A DNA stretch of 64,000 bases from Alphaproteobacteria bacterium (lineage in GTDB: Bacteria > Pseudomonadota > Alphaproteobacteria > Caulobacterales > Caulobacteraceae). This document shows, piece by piece, positions 8,613 through 17,432 of the stretch (position 1 is its first letter; the number at the start of each line of letters is the position of its first letter). A program made the translations under genes and the position numbers. The stretch is taken from positions 62,001 to 126,000 of the forward strand of contig JAHJME010000010.1 of the NCBI GenBank assembly GCA_018821435.1, given 5' to 3'. The notes beneath the pieces are model-generated. The model worked only from the letters and a program-made list of their open reading frames with translations, was not told the DNA's origin and searched no databases.

Positions 8613-9431
8613 ATGGCCACAATCGCCGACAGCCTGCCCACGCCCGCCCGGCGGGACGACGGCTTCTTCCTGGGCGCCGCCATCGCCATGACCGTGGTGA
8701 TCGTGGCCGGATTTTCCCTGCAACTGGCGATGGGCCGATCGAGCTTCGCCTCGCCGCCGCTGGTCCATGCGCATGCGGTCGTGTTCATGGGCTGGGTGGT
8801 GATCTACCTGCTGCAGAACACCCTGGCCGCCACGGGCCGCACGGGGCTGCATCGCCGCCTGGGCTGGCTGGCCGCCGTGTGGGTCGCGCCCATGCTGGTG
8901 CTGGGCTGCATGGTGACCCTGGCGATCGTGCGCCGGGGGCACACGCCGTTCTTCTTCCAGCCGCTGCAGTTCCTGGTCTTCGACCCGATGACGCTGTTCG
9001 CCTTCGCCGGCCTGACGGCGGCCGCGATCGTGCTGCGGCGGCAGACCGACTGGCACCGGCGCCTGCACTTCTGCGGCATGGCGCTGCTGCTCGGGCCGGG
9101 CTTCGGCCGACTGCTGCCCATGCCGCTGATCGCGCCGTGGGCGTGGGAGGCGACGCTCGCGGCCTGCCTGCTGTTCCCGCTGGCGGGGATCGTGGCGGAC
9201 CTGCGCCGGAGCGGCCGGGTCCACCCCGCCTGGTTGTGGGGCGTCGGCGCGATGATCGGCTCGGCCCTGTTGACCGAAGCGATCACCTACGGCCCGGTCG
9301 GGGACAGCCTCTACCGCGCGGTGACCGCCGGAACGCCGGGCGCCGCCGTGGCCCCGCTGGACTTCCCGCCGCCCCCGGCGGGCCGCAGATCACCGGGCGT
9401 TGACGCAGATCCCAACCTGACGCGAGAATGA
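8613..9431 (+). CDS. Multi-pass membrane protein of unknown function
   Basis: A 272-residue protein with about seven hydrophobic segments, so an integral inner-membrane protein. Histidines sit near helix ends: HAHAVVFMGWVVIYLLQ near residue 52, GLHRRLGWLAAVWV near 90 and DWHRRLHFCGMALLLGPGFGR near 150. Paired histidines of this kind occur in heme- or quinone-binding membrane families such as the cytochrome b561 and DUF2306 groups, but I cannot assign it. The C-terminal 40 residues are proline-rich and probably loose. The gene lies between the two micropeptide cassettes, with its own GGGGGAG ribosome site at 8600-8606. Confidence 0.8.
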   Translation: MATIADSLPTPARRDDGFFLGAAIAMTVVIVAGFSLQLAMGRSSFASPPLVHAHAVVFMGWVVIYLLQNTLAATGRTGLHRRLGWLAAVWVAPMLVLGCMVTLAIVRRGHTPFFFQPLQFLVFDPMTLFAFAGLTAAAIVLRRQTDWHRRLHFCGMALLLGPGFGRLLPMPLIAPWAWEATLAACLLFPLAGIVADLRRSGRVHPAWLWGVGAMIGSALLTEAITYGPVGDSLYRAVTAGTPGAAVAPLDFPPPPAGRRSPGVDADPNLTRE

Positions 9432-9532
9432 ACGAAGGGCTCCAATTGGGTTCAGGCCCAGACCTCTAACTTCAGGCTCAAGAACGCCGATCAGGTCCAG
9501 CCGGACCCGGCGCAGGCAAAGGAGTTAGAGCC

Positions 9533-9907
9533 ATGACCAACACGATGATCAAAGCCGCGATGGCCCTCACCGTCGCCGGCGCCGTCGCTCTCCCGGCCAG
9601 CCAGGCCGCCGCGGGCACGTCGAAGACCGAAAGCGCGTTGCTGGGCGCCCTGCTGGGCGGTGTCGCCGGCGCGGCGGTCGGTAACGGCAAGACCCAATCC
9701 GTGGCCATCGGCGCCGTCGCCGGCGCGGCCCTGGGCGTCGCGGTCGACAAGAGCAACGACCGCAAGCACTACCGCAGCGGTTACGGCTATCGCCAGTCGC
9801 AGCCCTACTACGGCAACAGCAACTATCGGTCGAACGACCGCGGCTACTACGGCCGGACCAACAGCCGCTACGGCTACGACAACGATCGCTACGGCTATCG
9901 CCGCTAA
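9533..9907 (+). CDS. Small exported glycine-zipper protein
   Basis: A 124-residue protein. A signal peptide (MIKAAMALTVAGAVALPAS, cleavage near AAAG) is followed by a glycine-zipper segment at about residues 35-68 with the spacing LLGALLGGVAGAAVGNG and AIGAVAGAALGVAVD. A C-terminal half rich in Tyr, Arg, Asn and Ser (YGYRQSQPYYGNSNYRS) follows. Such proteins sit in the envelope, and the zipper can pair in membranes. AAAGGAG lies eight bases before the ATG. A larger protein of the same type is encoded at 28702-29478. The exact role is unknown. Confidence 0.85.
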   Translation: MTNTMIKAAMALTVAGAVALPASQAAAGTSKTESALLGALLGGVAGAAVGNGKTQSVAIGAVAGAALGVAVDKSNDRKHYRSGYGYRQSQPYYGNSNYRSNDRGYYGRTNSRYGYDNDRYGYRR

Positions 9908-9967
9908 GGGGTGAGTTGCCGAACCAAGGGAAGGGGCGTCGGGCGACCGGCGCCCCTTTTCCATGCG

Positions 9968-10091
9968 GAAACGCATAGCCGTCAGGCGAAATCGCTGATC
10001 TATGCAGTGTTCAGATGGTGCTATCTAACGGTTGTCCAGACGGACGGCCCCGCTCCCCCGGGGTTTCCTCTCTCACTCCAGGGTGTGTGTC
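9968..10091 (+). promoter_or_regulatory. Conserved leader B of the duplicated micropeptide cassette
   Basis: Second copy of the leader seen at 8241. The blocks GAAACGCATAGC (9968), TCGCTGATC (9992), GCTATC (10020) and TTGTCCAGACGGAC (10032) keep exactly the same spacing, offset by 1727 bases. The hairpin region CCCCGCTCCCCCGGGG (10049-10064) is also kept with one inserted base. Sequence between the blocks has diverged, which suggests the blocks are under selection. GCTATC again fits a Caulobacter minus-10 element. Confidence 0.6.
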
Positions 10092-10199
10092 ATGACCTTC
10101 ATCGCCAACATCGAACGCCAAGCCGACCGCTTCGCCCCCATCGCGCTGCTGATCGTCGGCATGCTGACCGCCTTCGCCACGGCCGGCCTCGGCGTCTAA
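10092..10199 (+). CDS. 35-residue hydrophobic micropeptide B
   Basis: An ATG at 10092 opens 35 codons to a TAA at 10197-10199. The peptide begins MTFIANIERQADRFAP and then has one hydrophobic segment of about 19 residues ending in ATAGLGV. Like micropeptide A it has a charged N-terminus, an Ala-Pro before the membrane segment and a GxxGV-like end. It sits in the same arrangement of conserved leader, weak ribosome site and immediate intrinsic terminator. The peptide sequences have diverged more than the leader. It could be a small membrane regulator, a type I toxin-like peptide, or a leader whose translation controls RNA folding. Confidence 0.55.
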   Translation: MTFIANIERQADRFAPIALLIVGMLTAFATAGLGV

Positions 10200-10229
10200 A
10201 GCGCTCCAGTCCCCGACCGCTTCGGATGA

Positions 10230-10252
10230 GGGCTCCTTCGGGAGCCCTTTTT
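10230..10252 (+). terminator. Intrinsic terminator after micropeptide B
   Basis: GGGCTCC (10230-10236) pairs with GGAGCCC (10241-10247) around a TTCG tetraloop and is followed by TTTTT. It also lies ten bases beyond the stop of the convergent TetR gene. Confidence 0.9.
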
Positions 10253-10261
10253 CGTGGGCGG

Positions 10262-10897
10262 TCAGACGGCGTGGCCGAGGTCGCGGAGGTAGGCGCAGAA
10301 CATGTCGGCCATGGCGTCGGCATAAGCGTCGATCTCGGCGGGCGTCCGTGGCGTCTCGGAGACGTGCTTGCCGAGCTGGCTGAGCGTGGTCTTGATCAGA
10401 TCGGCCGCCAACAGACGGGTCGGCCCGTCGGCCCGGGGCAGCGTCTCGCGCATGAAGGCCTCGACCGCATGGTCGGCCGATCCGCGCGCGGCGGCGGCCT
10501 CCGGCGCGTTGCGATAGAGCGGGGCGGCGTCGCTGAGCGCCACGCGCATGGCCGCCTCGTCGCACTCCGACTGCACGAAGGCGTGGACCAGGGCGCGCAG
10601 GCGGGTCATCGGGGGCTGGGCGGTGTCCTCCAGGATCCGCCGCAGAAGGTCGGTGGTCTGGCGCCACTCGTCGCTCTGGAGCCGGAACAGGATCGCCGCC
10701 TTGTTGGGGAAGTACTGGTACAGCGAGCCCACGCTGACGCCGGCCTTCTCGGCCACCCGGGCGGTGGTGAAGCGCTGGGCGCCTTCGCGCGCCAAAACCT
10801 GAGCCGCAGCTTCGAGAATGGTCGCGACCAGTTCGGCCGAGCGCGCCTGCTGCGGCGATTTTCGTGAGGAAATCTCGGGGCTTGCGTGAAGCGACAT
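10262..10897 (-). CDS. TetR/AcrR-family transcriptional regulator
   Basis: A 211-residue regulator from an ATG at 10897. The helix-turn-helix is clear at about residues 25-65: ILEAAAQVLAREGAQRFTTARVAEKAGVSVGSLYQYFPNKAAIL. The rest is a helical ligand-binding domain ending in DMFCAYLRDLGHAV. The frame is open further upstream to 11128, but the extra part overlaps the divergent methyltransferase and is low in sense. The two genes start 94 bases apart with a palindromic site between them (10927-10942), the usual layout for a TetR protein repressing itself and its neighbour. Its ligand is unknown. Confidence 0.9.
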   Translation of the reverse strand: MSLHASPEISSRKSPQQARSAELVATILEAAAQVLAREGAQRFTTARVAEKAGVSVGSLYQYFPNKAAILFRLQSDEWRQTTDLLRRILEDTAQPPMTRLRALVHAFVQSECDEAAMRVALSDAAPLYRNAPEAAAARGSADHAVEAFMRETLPRADGPTRLLAADLIKTTLSQLGKHVSETPRTPAEIDAYADAMADMFCAYLRDLGHAV

Positions 10898-10910
10898 GGG
10901 GCCGTCCGGC

Positions 10911-10945
10911 AATGCGAATAGGTAAGGCGACGAATTAGTCGCATT
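10911..10945. promoter_or_regulatory. Candidate TetR operator between divergent genes
   Basis: AATGCGA (10911-10917) and TCGCATT (10939-10945) are inverted. An inner repeat GCGAC-GAATTA-GTCGC spans 10927-10942. Its size and position, 14 bases from the regulator start and about 50 from the methyltransferase start, suit a TetR dimer site. Confidence 0.5.
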
Positions 10946-10991
10946 TTTGCGCCGGGCGCAAGGACGCCCTGTTTCAAGCCCGGAGACCGGC

Positions 10992-11654
10992 ATGACCACC
11001 CTGACAAGCACCCCCCTCGCACCGCTGCTGGAGCGCCTGTTCGACGAGGCCGACGCAGCGTCGCCAGACGCGAACCCGGCGTTCGCGGCGATACCCGCCG
11101 AGGCCCGTGTGCAACTGATGCGCAGCAAGACCGGCTACCTCGACCTCTACACCGCCCTGAAGGACTACCCGCTGCCCGTGTCGCGGGAGACGGGCCTGCT
11201 GCTGTACATGCTGGCCCGCAGCCGCGGCGCGCGGGCCATCGTCGAGTTCGGAACCTCGTTCGGCATCTCGACCCTGCACCTGGCCGCCGCGCTGCGGGAC
11301 AACGGCGGCGGGCGGCTGATCACCAGCGAGTTCGAGCCGTCGAAGGTGGCGCGGGCGCGGGAGAACCTGACGGCCGGCGGCCTGATCGACCTGGTGGAGA
11401 TCCGCGAGGGCGACGCCTTGCAGACGCTGGCTTCGGACCTGCCCGAGCGCATCGACCTGGTGCTGCTGGACGGCGCGAAGGGGCTCTATCCGGACGTGCT
11501 GGACCTGCTGGAGAGCCGGCTGGCGCCAGGCGCGCTGATCGTCGCCGACAACGCGGACTACAGCCCCGACTACCTGGCGCGGGTGCGAGGGACGGCGGGG
11601 TATCTCTCGACGCCGTTCGGCGCGGAGGTCGAGCTGTCGATGCGCGTGGGGTGA
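10992..11654 (+). CDS. SAM-dependent O-methyltransferase-like protein
   Basis: A 220-residue class I methyltransferase, close in form to caffeoyl-CoA/catechol O-methyltransferases. Motif I is AIVEFGTSFGISTLHLAAAL (about residues 77-96), an acidic residue for SAM ribose follows in LITSEFEPSKVARAREN, and LVLLDGAKGLYPDVL (about 156-170) carries the motif with the metal-binding acid. The N-terminal YPLPVSRETGLLLYMLA is the usual cap of this family. It is divergent from a TetR regulator, so it may detoxify or modify a compound sensed by that regulator. Substrate unknown. ATG at 10992 is the first in-frame ATG. Confidence 0.85.
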   Translation: MTTLTSTPLAPLLERLFDEADAASPDANPAFAAIPAEARVQLMRSKTGYLDLYTALKDYPLPVSRETGLLLYMLARSRGARAIVEFGTSFGISTLHLAAALRDNGGGRLITSEFEPSKVARARENLTAGGLIDLVEIREGDALQTLASDLPERIDLVLLDGAKGLYPDVLDLLESRLAPGALIVADNADYSPDYLARVRGTAGYLSTPFGAEVELSMRVG

Positions 11655-12218
11655 CGCGCGCTCGGGCGTCGTCCCCATCGACGGGCGCTGGCGCGGGGGC
11701 GGAACCCCTCATGGCAGAGACCTCTGCAGGCCGTCTCAACAAAAATCTCCGGGGCGCACGCATCTAAGGCTCAGCTTGGCCCGTAACTTGCTCATGAGTG
11801 GGATGCGTCGGGGCATTCCCTCTCTGGGCGAATTTCCCCTGCCGATTGTGTTTCGTTGTGGCGCACCCTTCAGCGCCGCATTGTGAAGCTGGAACGACTG
11901 CGCTGCGATCCCCCGCGCCGCGCTGAAAAACGGGAGCAGGTCCATGCCGATAGACTGGCAAGGAATCTCGGGCGGACTGGGACGCGGCGCTGATAGCGCG
12001 GCGCCCGTTTTCATGGATTATCACCCGCAACCCCAAGCGAGGCAAAGCGTCGCGCTAGGGACGTCGTTAACGACTCTGCGGCGGAAATGCGGCATCTCTA
12101 CCGTAGGCGGAGACTCCTCGGGGGGGCGATGCCGCGTTGGTAGGTATAGAGTAAACCCGCACGTGTGCTTCGATACGATCAGTTTGATCGATCGCAGTGT
12201 CGGCGGGATGGGACGCGC
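11655..12218. other. 564-base region without a convincing gene
   Basis: Open frames here on both strands show no domain, no good ribosome site and composition like translated noncoding DNA. Visible items are a short hairpin GCGCT-GAT-AGCGC (about 11992-12004), a relatively AT-rich stretch at about 12140-12190 with GATCAGTTTGATCGATCG just before the PEP-CTERM gene, and no T-run terminator after the methyltransferase. A small RNA gene cannot be excluded. Confidence 0.4.
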
Positions 12219-13493
<1,275 letters not shown>

Positions 13494-13520
13494 GCGGTCT
13501 ATCGGTCAGACAAGACAGCA

Positions 13521-13544
13521 ACGGCCCGGCGCAAGCCGGGCCGT
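13521..13544. terminator. Bidirectional hairpin between convergent genes
   Basis: ACGGCCCGGC (13521-13530) pairs perfectly with GCCGGGCCGT (13535-13544) over GCAA. It lies between the PEP-CTERM stop at 13493 and the stop of the opposite gene at 13558. T-rich bases follow only weakly. Confidence 0.75.
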
Positions 13545-13557
13545 TTCGCGTTTGGAC

Positions 13558-14358
13558 CTAACGATACGGGTTGTAGTAGCGCGGCGGCGGCCAGACGGGG
13601 CGGGGCGGCGGCGTCCAGCGTGGATCCTCGTCCTCGTCGTACTGGGCCTGATAGGCGCGGCGGCGCTCGTCGTCGTAGGCGCGCTGGCGGGCCTCGGCAT
13701 AGGTGCGCTCGGCCTGAGCCGCCTCCAGGCGGCGCTGGCGTTCGGCGGTTTCCTCGACCTGGCGGCGCTGGGCGTCGGCGGCGGCGGCCTGGGCCTGGAC
13801 GGCGGCCAGCTGGGCCTCGTTCAGCGCGCGGGCGCGCCCCTCGGTCTCGGCGCGGTCGCGGGCGGCCTGCTCGGCGGCGGCGCGCTCGCGATGGCGTCCC
13901 GCGGTCTGGGCGCCGCAGACCCGCAGGTCGGACAGCCCCTGTTCCGATCCGGCCAGAGAGGCGGTCAGCGGCTCCTCGGACAGCCAGGCCACGCCCAGGG
14001 TCCCGCCCTTGCGCATGGCGCTCTCGGTCTCCTCGGACAGCACCAGCTCGCCGGCCGCGCCGTCGCCGCGCAGCATCAGGTTGGAGAAGCGCGCCTTGTC
14101 GATGCGGATCGGCAGAAAGGCGCGCGCCGGCAGGTCGTCCTTGAAGAACCGCAGGCTGACCAGCTGGCCGTCGGAGATCAGGCTGACGGGGGTGATTCCG
14201 CCCGAGCGGCCGACCAGCTCCAGCTCGACGCGGCAACCGGTGTCGGTGGGACTGACGACCCAGGCGAAGGATTGTGGACGAGGGGCGGGGACAGCGGCGC
14301 CGGCCGGTCCCGAAAGAAGCGCAGCCGCCGCCGCGCCCCCGATGATCGACTTGATCAA
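13558..14358 (-). CDS. Exported coiled-coil protein of unknown function
   Basis: A 266-residue protein that I do not recognise. The start is probably a TTG at 14358, seven bases after AGGAG, giving a signal peptide (LIKSIIGGAAAAALLSGPAG). A mixed N-terminal domain of about 130 residues (SFAWVVSPTDTGCRVELELV onward) is followed by an Ala/Arg/Glu/Gln-rich coiled coil at about residues 150-235. The end is a proline-rich tail with PPPRPVWPPPRYYNPYR. The frame is open far upstream, but that part lies antisense to the methyltransferase gene. A location in the periplasm or cell envelope follows from the signal peptide. Confidence 0.75.
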   Translation of the reverse strand: MIKSIIGGAAAAALLSGPAGAAVPAPRPQSFAWVVSPTDTGCRVELELVGRSGGITPVSLISDGQLVSLRFFKDDLPARAFLPIRIDKARFSNLMLRGDGAAGELVLSEETESAMRKGGTLGVAWLSEEPLTASLAGSEQGLSDLRVCGAQTAGRHRERAAAEQAARDRAETEGRARALNEAQLAAVQAQAAAADAQRRQVEETAERQRRLEAAQAERTYAEARQRAYDDERRRAYQAQYDEDEDPRWTPPPRPVWPPPRYYNPYR

Positions 14359-14475
14359 ACGTTGGCTCCTGACTGACACGCGCCGCAAGGATACGGCCGT
14401 TCCACGCAAGTCGCTAGAGGCGCGAGCGTCGCGGGTGCTAGGTTTCGAACACCGAAATTCGGGAGGAGACGGGCA

Positions 14476-15225
14476 ATGACTCGCATGTGGATGACGGCCG
14501 CCGTGGCGGCGCTGGCCCTGACCGCGACGGTCGCCCAGGCGGCGCCGCCCGCCAATGTGGTCGCCGCGATGGCGGACAAGGGGCGGCCGGCCGAAGAGGT
14601 CGCCCGCGACGCCGCGCGCAAGCCGGGCGAACTGCTGGAATTCGCCGGGGTGAAGCCGGGCGACAAGGTCGTCGATCTGATCATGGGCGGCGGCTATTTC
14701 ACCCGCCTGCTGTCGGTGGCGGTGGGGCCGAAGGGTCAGGTCATCGCCTACCAGCCGTCCGAGTTCATCCAGTTCCAGGCCAAGTACGCCGAGGACCAGA
14801 AGAAGGTCGCGGGCGCGTACGCCAACGTGACGGCCCTGACCTCGCCGCTGGGGGCGCTGGCCCTGCCGGACGGCGTGGACCTGGTGCTGACCGTTCAGAA
14901 CTACCACGACCTGCACCTGACCCCGTTCCCCAAGGACACGGCGGCCAAGGTCAACGCCGCGGTCTTCAAGTCGCTGAAGCCGGGCGGGGTCTATCTGATC
15001 GTCGACCACGTGGCCGTCACCGGCTCGGGCCTGGAGCCGCCGATGAAGGTGCACCGGATCGATCCGGCGATCATCAAACAGGAGGTCGAGGCCGCGGGCT
15101 TCAAGTTCGAGGCCGACAGCCCGCTGCTGAAGGACGCCGCCGACCCGCACACCGCCAGCGTCTTTGACCCCGCGATCCGGGGCAAGACCGACCAGGTCGT
15201 GCTGAAGTTCCGCAAACCGAAGTAG
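14476..15225 (+). CDS. Exported methyltransferase-like protein
   Basis: A 249-residue protein with a signal peptide ([19 protein letters not shown]) and a class I methyltransferase fold resembling the COG4798 predicted methyltransferases. Motif I is degenerate: [21 protein letters not shown] at about residues 65-85. [13 protein letters not shown] at about 136 and [16 protein letters not shown] at about 165 are the later motifs. Export is odd for a SAM enzyme because SAM is cytoplasmic, so a changed function is possible. GGGAGGAGA lies upstream of the ATG. It is divergent from the coiled-coil protein. Confidence 0.82.
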   Translation: MTRMWMTAAVAALALTATVAQAAPPANVVAAMADKGRPAEEVARDAARKPGELLEFAGVKPGDKVVDLIMGGGYFTRLLSVAVGPKGQVIAYQPSEFIQFQAKYAEDQKKVAGAYANVTALTSPLGALALPDGVDLVLTVQNYHDLHLTPFPKDTAAKVNAAVFKSLKPGGVYLIVDHVAVTGSGLEPPMKVHRIDPAIIKQEVEAAGFKFEADSPLLKDAADPHTASVFDPAIRGKTDQVVLKFRKPK

Positions 15226-15316
15226 GGCCGGCCGGCGCCGCCTGCGACAGTATGTCAGCCGTCCCCGCCCCTGGTGTTTACCGGCCGTTGGCGGGGATTG
15301 GCGACATGGTGGCGCC

Positions 15317-17428
15317 ATGTCTCCCCCGCGTACTCAGAATCTGACAGAAGGTCAGATCGCGCTCCGCCGCCTCATGGTCCTGGGCCTGGGGCTGGTCGCC
15401 CTGGTGCTGGTCGGTGTTGCCGCCCTATTGGCCGGCGGCTCGCAGGCGCTGGACGATCTGCAGGTCCGCGAGGACCGCGCCCTGGTCACCAGCGCGCTGG
15501 ACCGCTCGCTGCGCCGGATCGTCAGCGACACCACCACCGCCACCGTCTGGGACCAGGCCTATCGGGAGTTCCACCCCGGCGGCGACCGCAGGTGGGCGGA
15601 CGAGGAGATCGGCAGCTATTTCGCCAACAACCGCGGCCACGACATCTCGGTCGCCCTGGATGGCCGGGGCGTCCCGTTCTACGCCTGGATCGGCTCCAAG
15701 CGCGCCGATCCCCGGCGGCAGGCGCAGTTCCTGGCCGATGCGGCGCCGCTGATCCGGGCCGCGCGGGCGATGGAGGCGACGCGGGGCGCCAAGCCGCCGC
15801 TGCTGCCGCCCACCGATCCCAACATCGCCGAGACCGCCTCGGGCATCGTGGTGTCCGGCGGCGTCCACTACCTGGTCGCCGCCTCGACGGTGACGCCGGA
15901 GAACGCGCATGCGGTGCGCCGGCCGGGCGCGGCCATGCTGCTGGTCTCGGCCCAGCGGATGGACCGCCAACTGTTGCTCTCGATGCGCCAGATGCAGATC
16001 GCCGATCCGCGCATCGAGGCCGCGCCCCGCCGGCCGGGCGCCGCGATCCAATTGCGCGACGCAGGCGGCGTTCCGATCGGCTGGCTGACCTGGACGCCCG
16101 AGCGGCCGGGCCTGCGGGTGCTGGCGGAAGCGGCGCCGGTGCTGCTGCTGGGCCTGCTGGCCCTGGGCGGGGTGATGGCCGCGCTGGGCTGGCAGATCCT
16201 GCGCGTGGCGCGGCGGCTGGCCGGCCACGAGCGGGCGCTGACCGACGCCATGGGCGAGCTGGCGGAGGCGCGCGACCGGGCCGAGGCCGCCAACGTCGCC
16301 AAGTCGCGCTTCCTGGCCAACATGAGCCATGAGATCCGCACGCCGCTGAACGGCGTGCTGGGCATGGCCCAGGTGCTGGCCCGCAGCGACCTGGACCCCG
16401 CCGACGGCGAGAAGGTCCAGGTAATCCGAAATTCGGGCGAGGCGCTGCTGGCCCTGCTGAACGACATCCTCGACCTGTCCAAGGTCGAGGCCGGCAAGAT
16501 GGAGCTGGACCCCCGGCCCTTCGACCTGGAACAGGCGGTGGAGGCTGCCACCCATGGCTTCGCCACCCTGGCGGCGCAGAAGGGCGTGCGGTTCCTGGTC
16601 GAGGTCGAGCCCGCGGTCAGGGGCGTCTGGCTGGGCGATGGCGGCCGGGTCCGGCAGGTGCTGGCCAACCTGACCTCCAACGCGGTGAAGTTCACCGCCG
16701 CCGGCGAGGTTCGCGTGCATGTGCGCCGCACCGACGCCGGCTTCGCCTGCACCATCGCCGACAGCGGGGTCGGCATCGCGCCCGACCGGCTGGAGCAGCT
16801 GTTCCGGCGCTTCCACCAGGTGGATCCCACGACGACCCGCAAGCACGGCGGCACGGGCCTGGGCCTGGCCATCTCGCGCGAGTTCGTGGAGCTGATGGGC
16901 GGCCACGTCTCGGTGACCAGCGTTGAGGGTCGGGGGTCGGCGTTCTCGTTCGATCTGCCGATCGACTGGCTGCACGCCTCGGCCCCCGGCGGCGCGCCGG
17001 CGCCCGAGGCCGAGCGCGTGCTGCCCCGCCTGCGGGTGCTGGCCGCGGACGACAATCCCACCAACCAGATGCTGCTGGCCGCGATCCTGGAACCCCTGGG
17101 CGTGGACCTGGTGCTGGCCGTCGATGGCGCCGAGGCGCTGGAGGCCTTTGCCAGCGACCGCTTCGACGTGGTGCTGATGGACATCCAGATGCCGGTGATG
17201 AACGGCGTCGACGCGACCCAGGCGATCCGGGCGCTGGAGGCCGCGCGCGGGGTCGGCCCCACGCCGATCCTGGCCGTCTCCGCCAATGTGATGCGCCACC
17301 AGGTCGAGGAGTATCTGGCCGCCGGCATGAACGGCTTCGTCGCCAAGCCCATCGAGATGACCGCCCTGATCGCCGCCATCGAAAGCGTGCTGGACGACGA
17401 CGCCCCGGCGGAAGCCGCCGTCGCCTAA
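15317..17428 (+). CDS. CHASE4-type hybrid sensor histidine kinase/response regulator
   Basis: A 703-residue membrane sensor. Two transmembrane segments (about residues 19-40 and 275-297) enclose a periplasmic CHASE4-like domain with [18 protein letters not shown] and [15 protein letters not shown]. The HisKA dimerisation domain follows with the phospho-accepting H338 in [18 protein letters not shown]. The HATPase domain has [21 protein letters not shown] and [13 protein letters not shown]-terminal receiver domain carries D622 in [14 protein letters not shown]. Such hybrids usually pass phosphate to a separate histidine phosphotransferase, and none is nearby. The signal is unknown. It ends four bases before the stop of the convergent peptidase gene. 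Confidence 0.95.
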   Translation: MSPPRTQNLTEGQIALRRLMVLGLGLVALVLVGVAALLAGGSQALDDLQVREDRALVTSALDRSLRRIVSDTTTATVWDQAYREFHPGGDRRWADEEIGSYFANNRGHDISVALDGRGVPFYAWIGSKRADPRRQAQFLADAAPLIRAARAMEATRGAKPPLLPPTDPNIAETASGIVVSGGVHYLVAASTVTPENAHAVRRPGAAMLLVSAQRMDRQLLLSMRQMQIADPRIEAAPRRPGAAIQLRDAGGVPIGWLTWTPERPGLRVLAEAAPVLLLGLLALGGVMAALGWQILRVARRLAGHERALTDAMGELAEARDRAEAANVAKSRFLANMSHEIRTPLNGVLGMAQVLARSDLDPADGEKVQVIRNSGEALLALLNDILDLSKVEAGKMELDPRPFDLEQAVEAATHGFATLAAQKGVRFLVEVEPAVRGVWLGDGGRVRQVLANLTSNAVKFTAAGEVRVHVRRTDAGFACTIADSGVGIAPDRLEQLFRRFHQVDPTTTRKHGGTGLGLAISREFVELMGGHVSVTSVEGRGSAFSFDLPIDWLHASAPGGAPAPEAERVLPRLRVLAADDNPTNQMLLAAILEPLGVDLVLAVDGAEALEAFASDRFDVVLMDIQMPVMNGVDATQAIRALEAARGVGPTPILAVSANVMRHQVEEYLAAGMNGFVAKPIEMTALIAAIESVLDDDAPAEAAVA

Positions 17429-17432
17429 GGAC

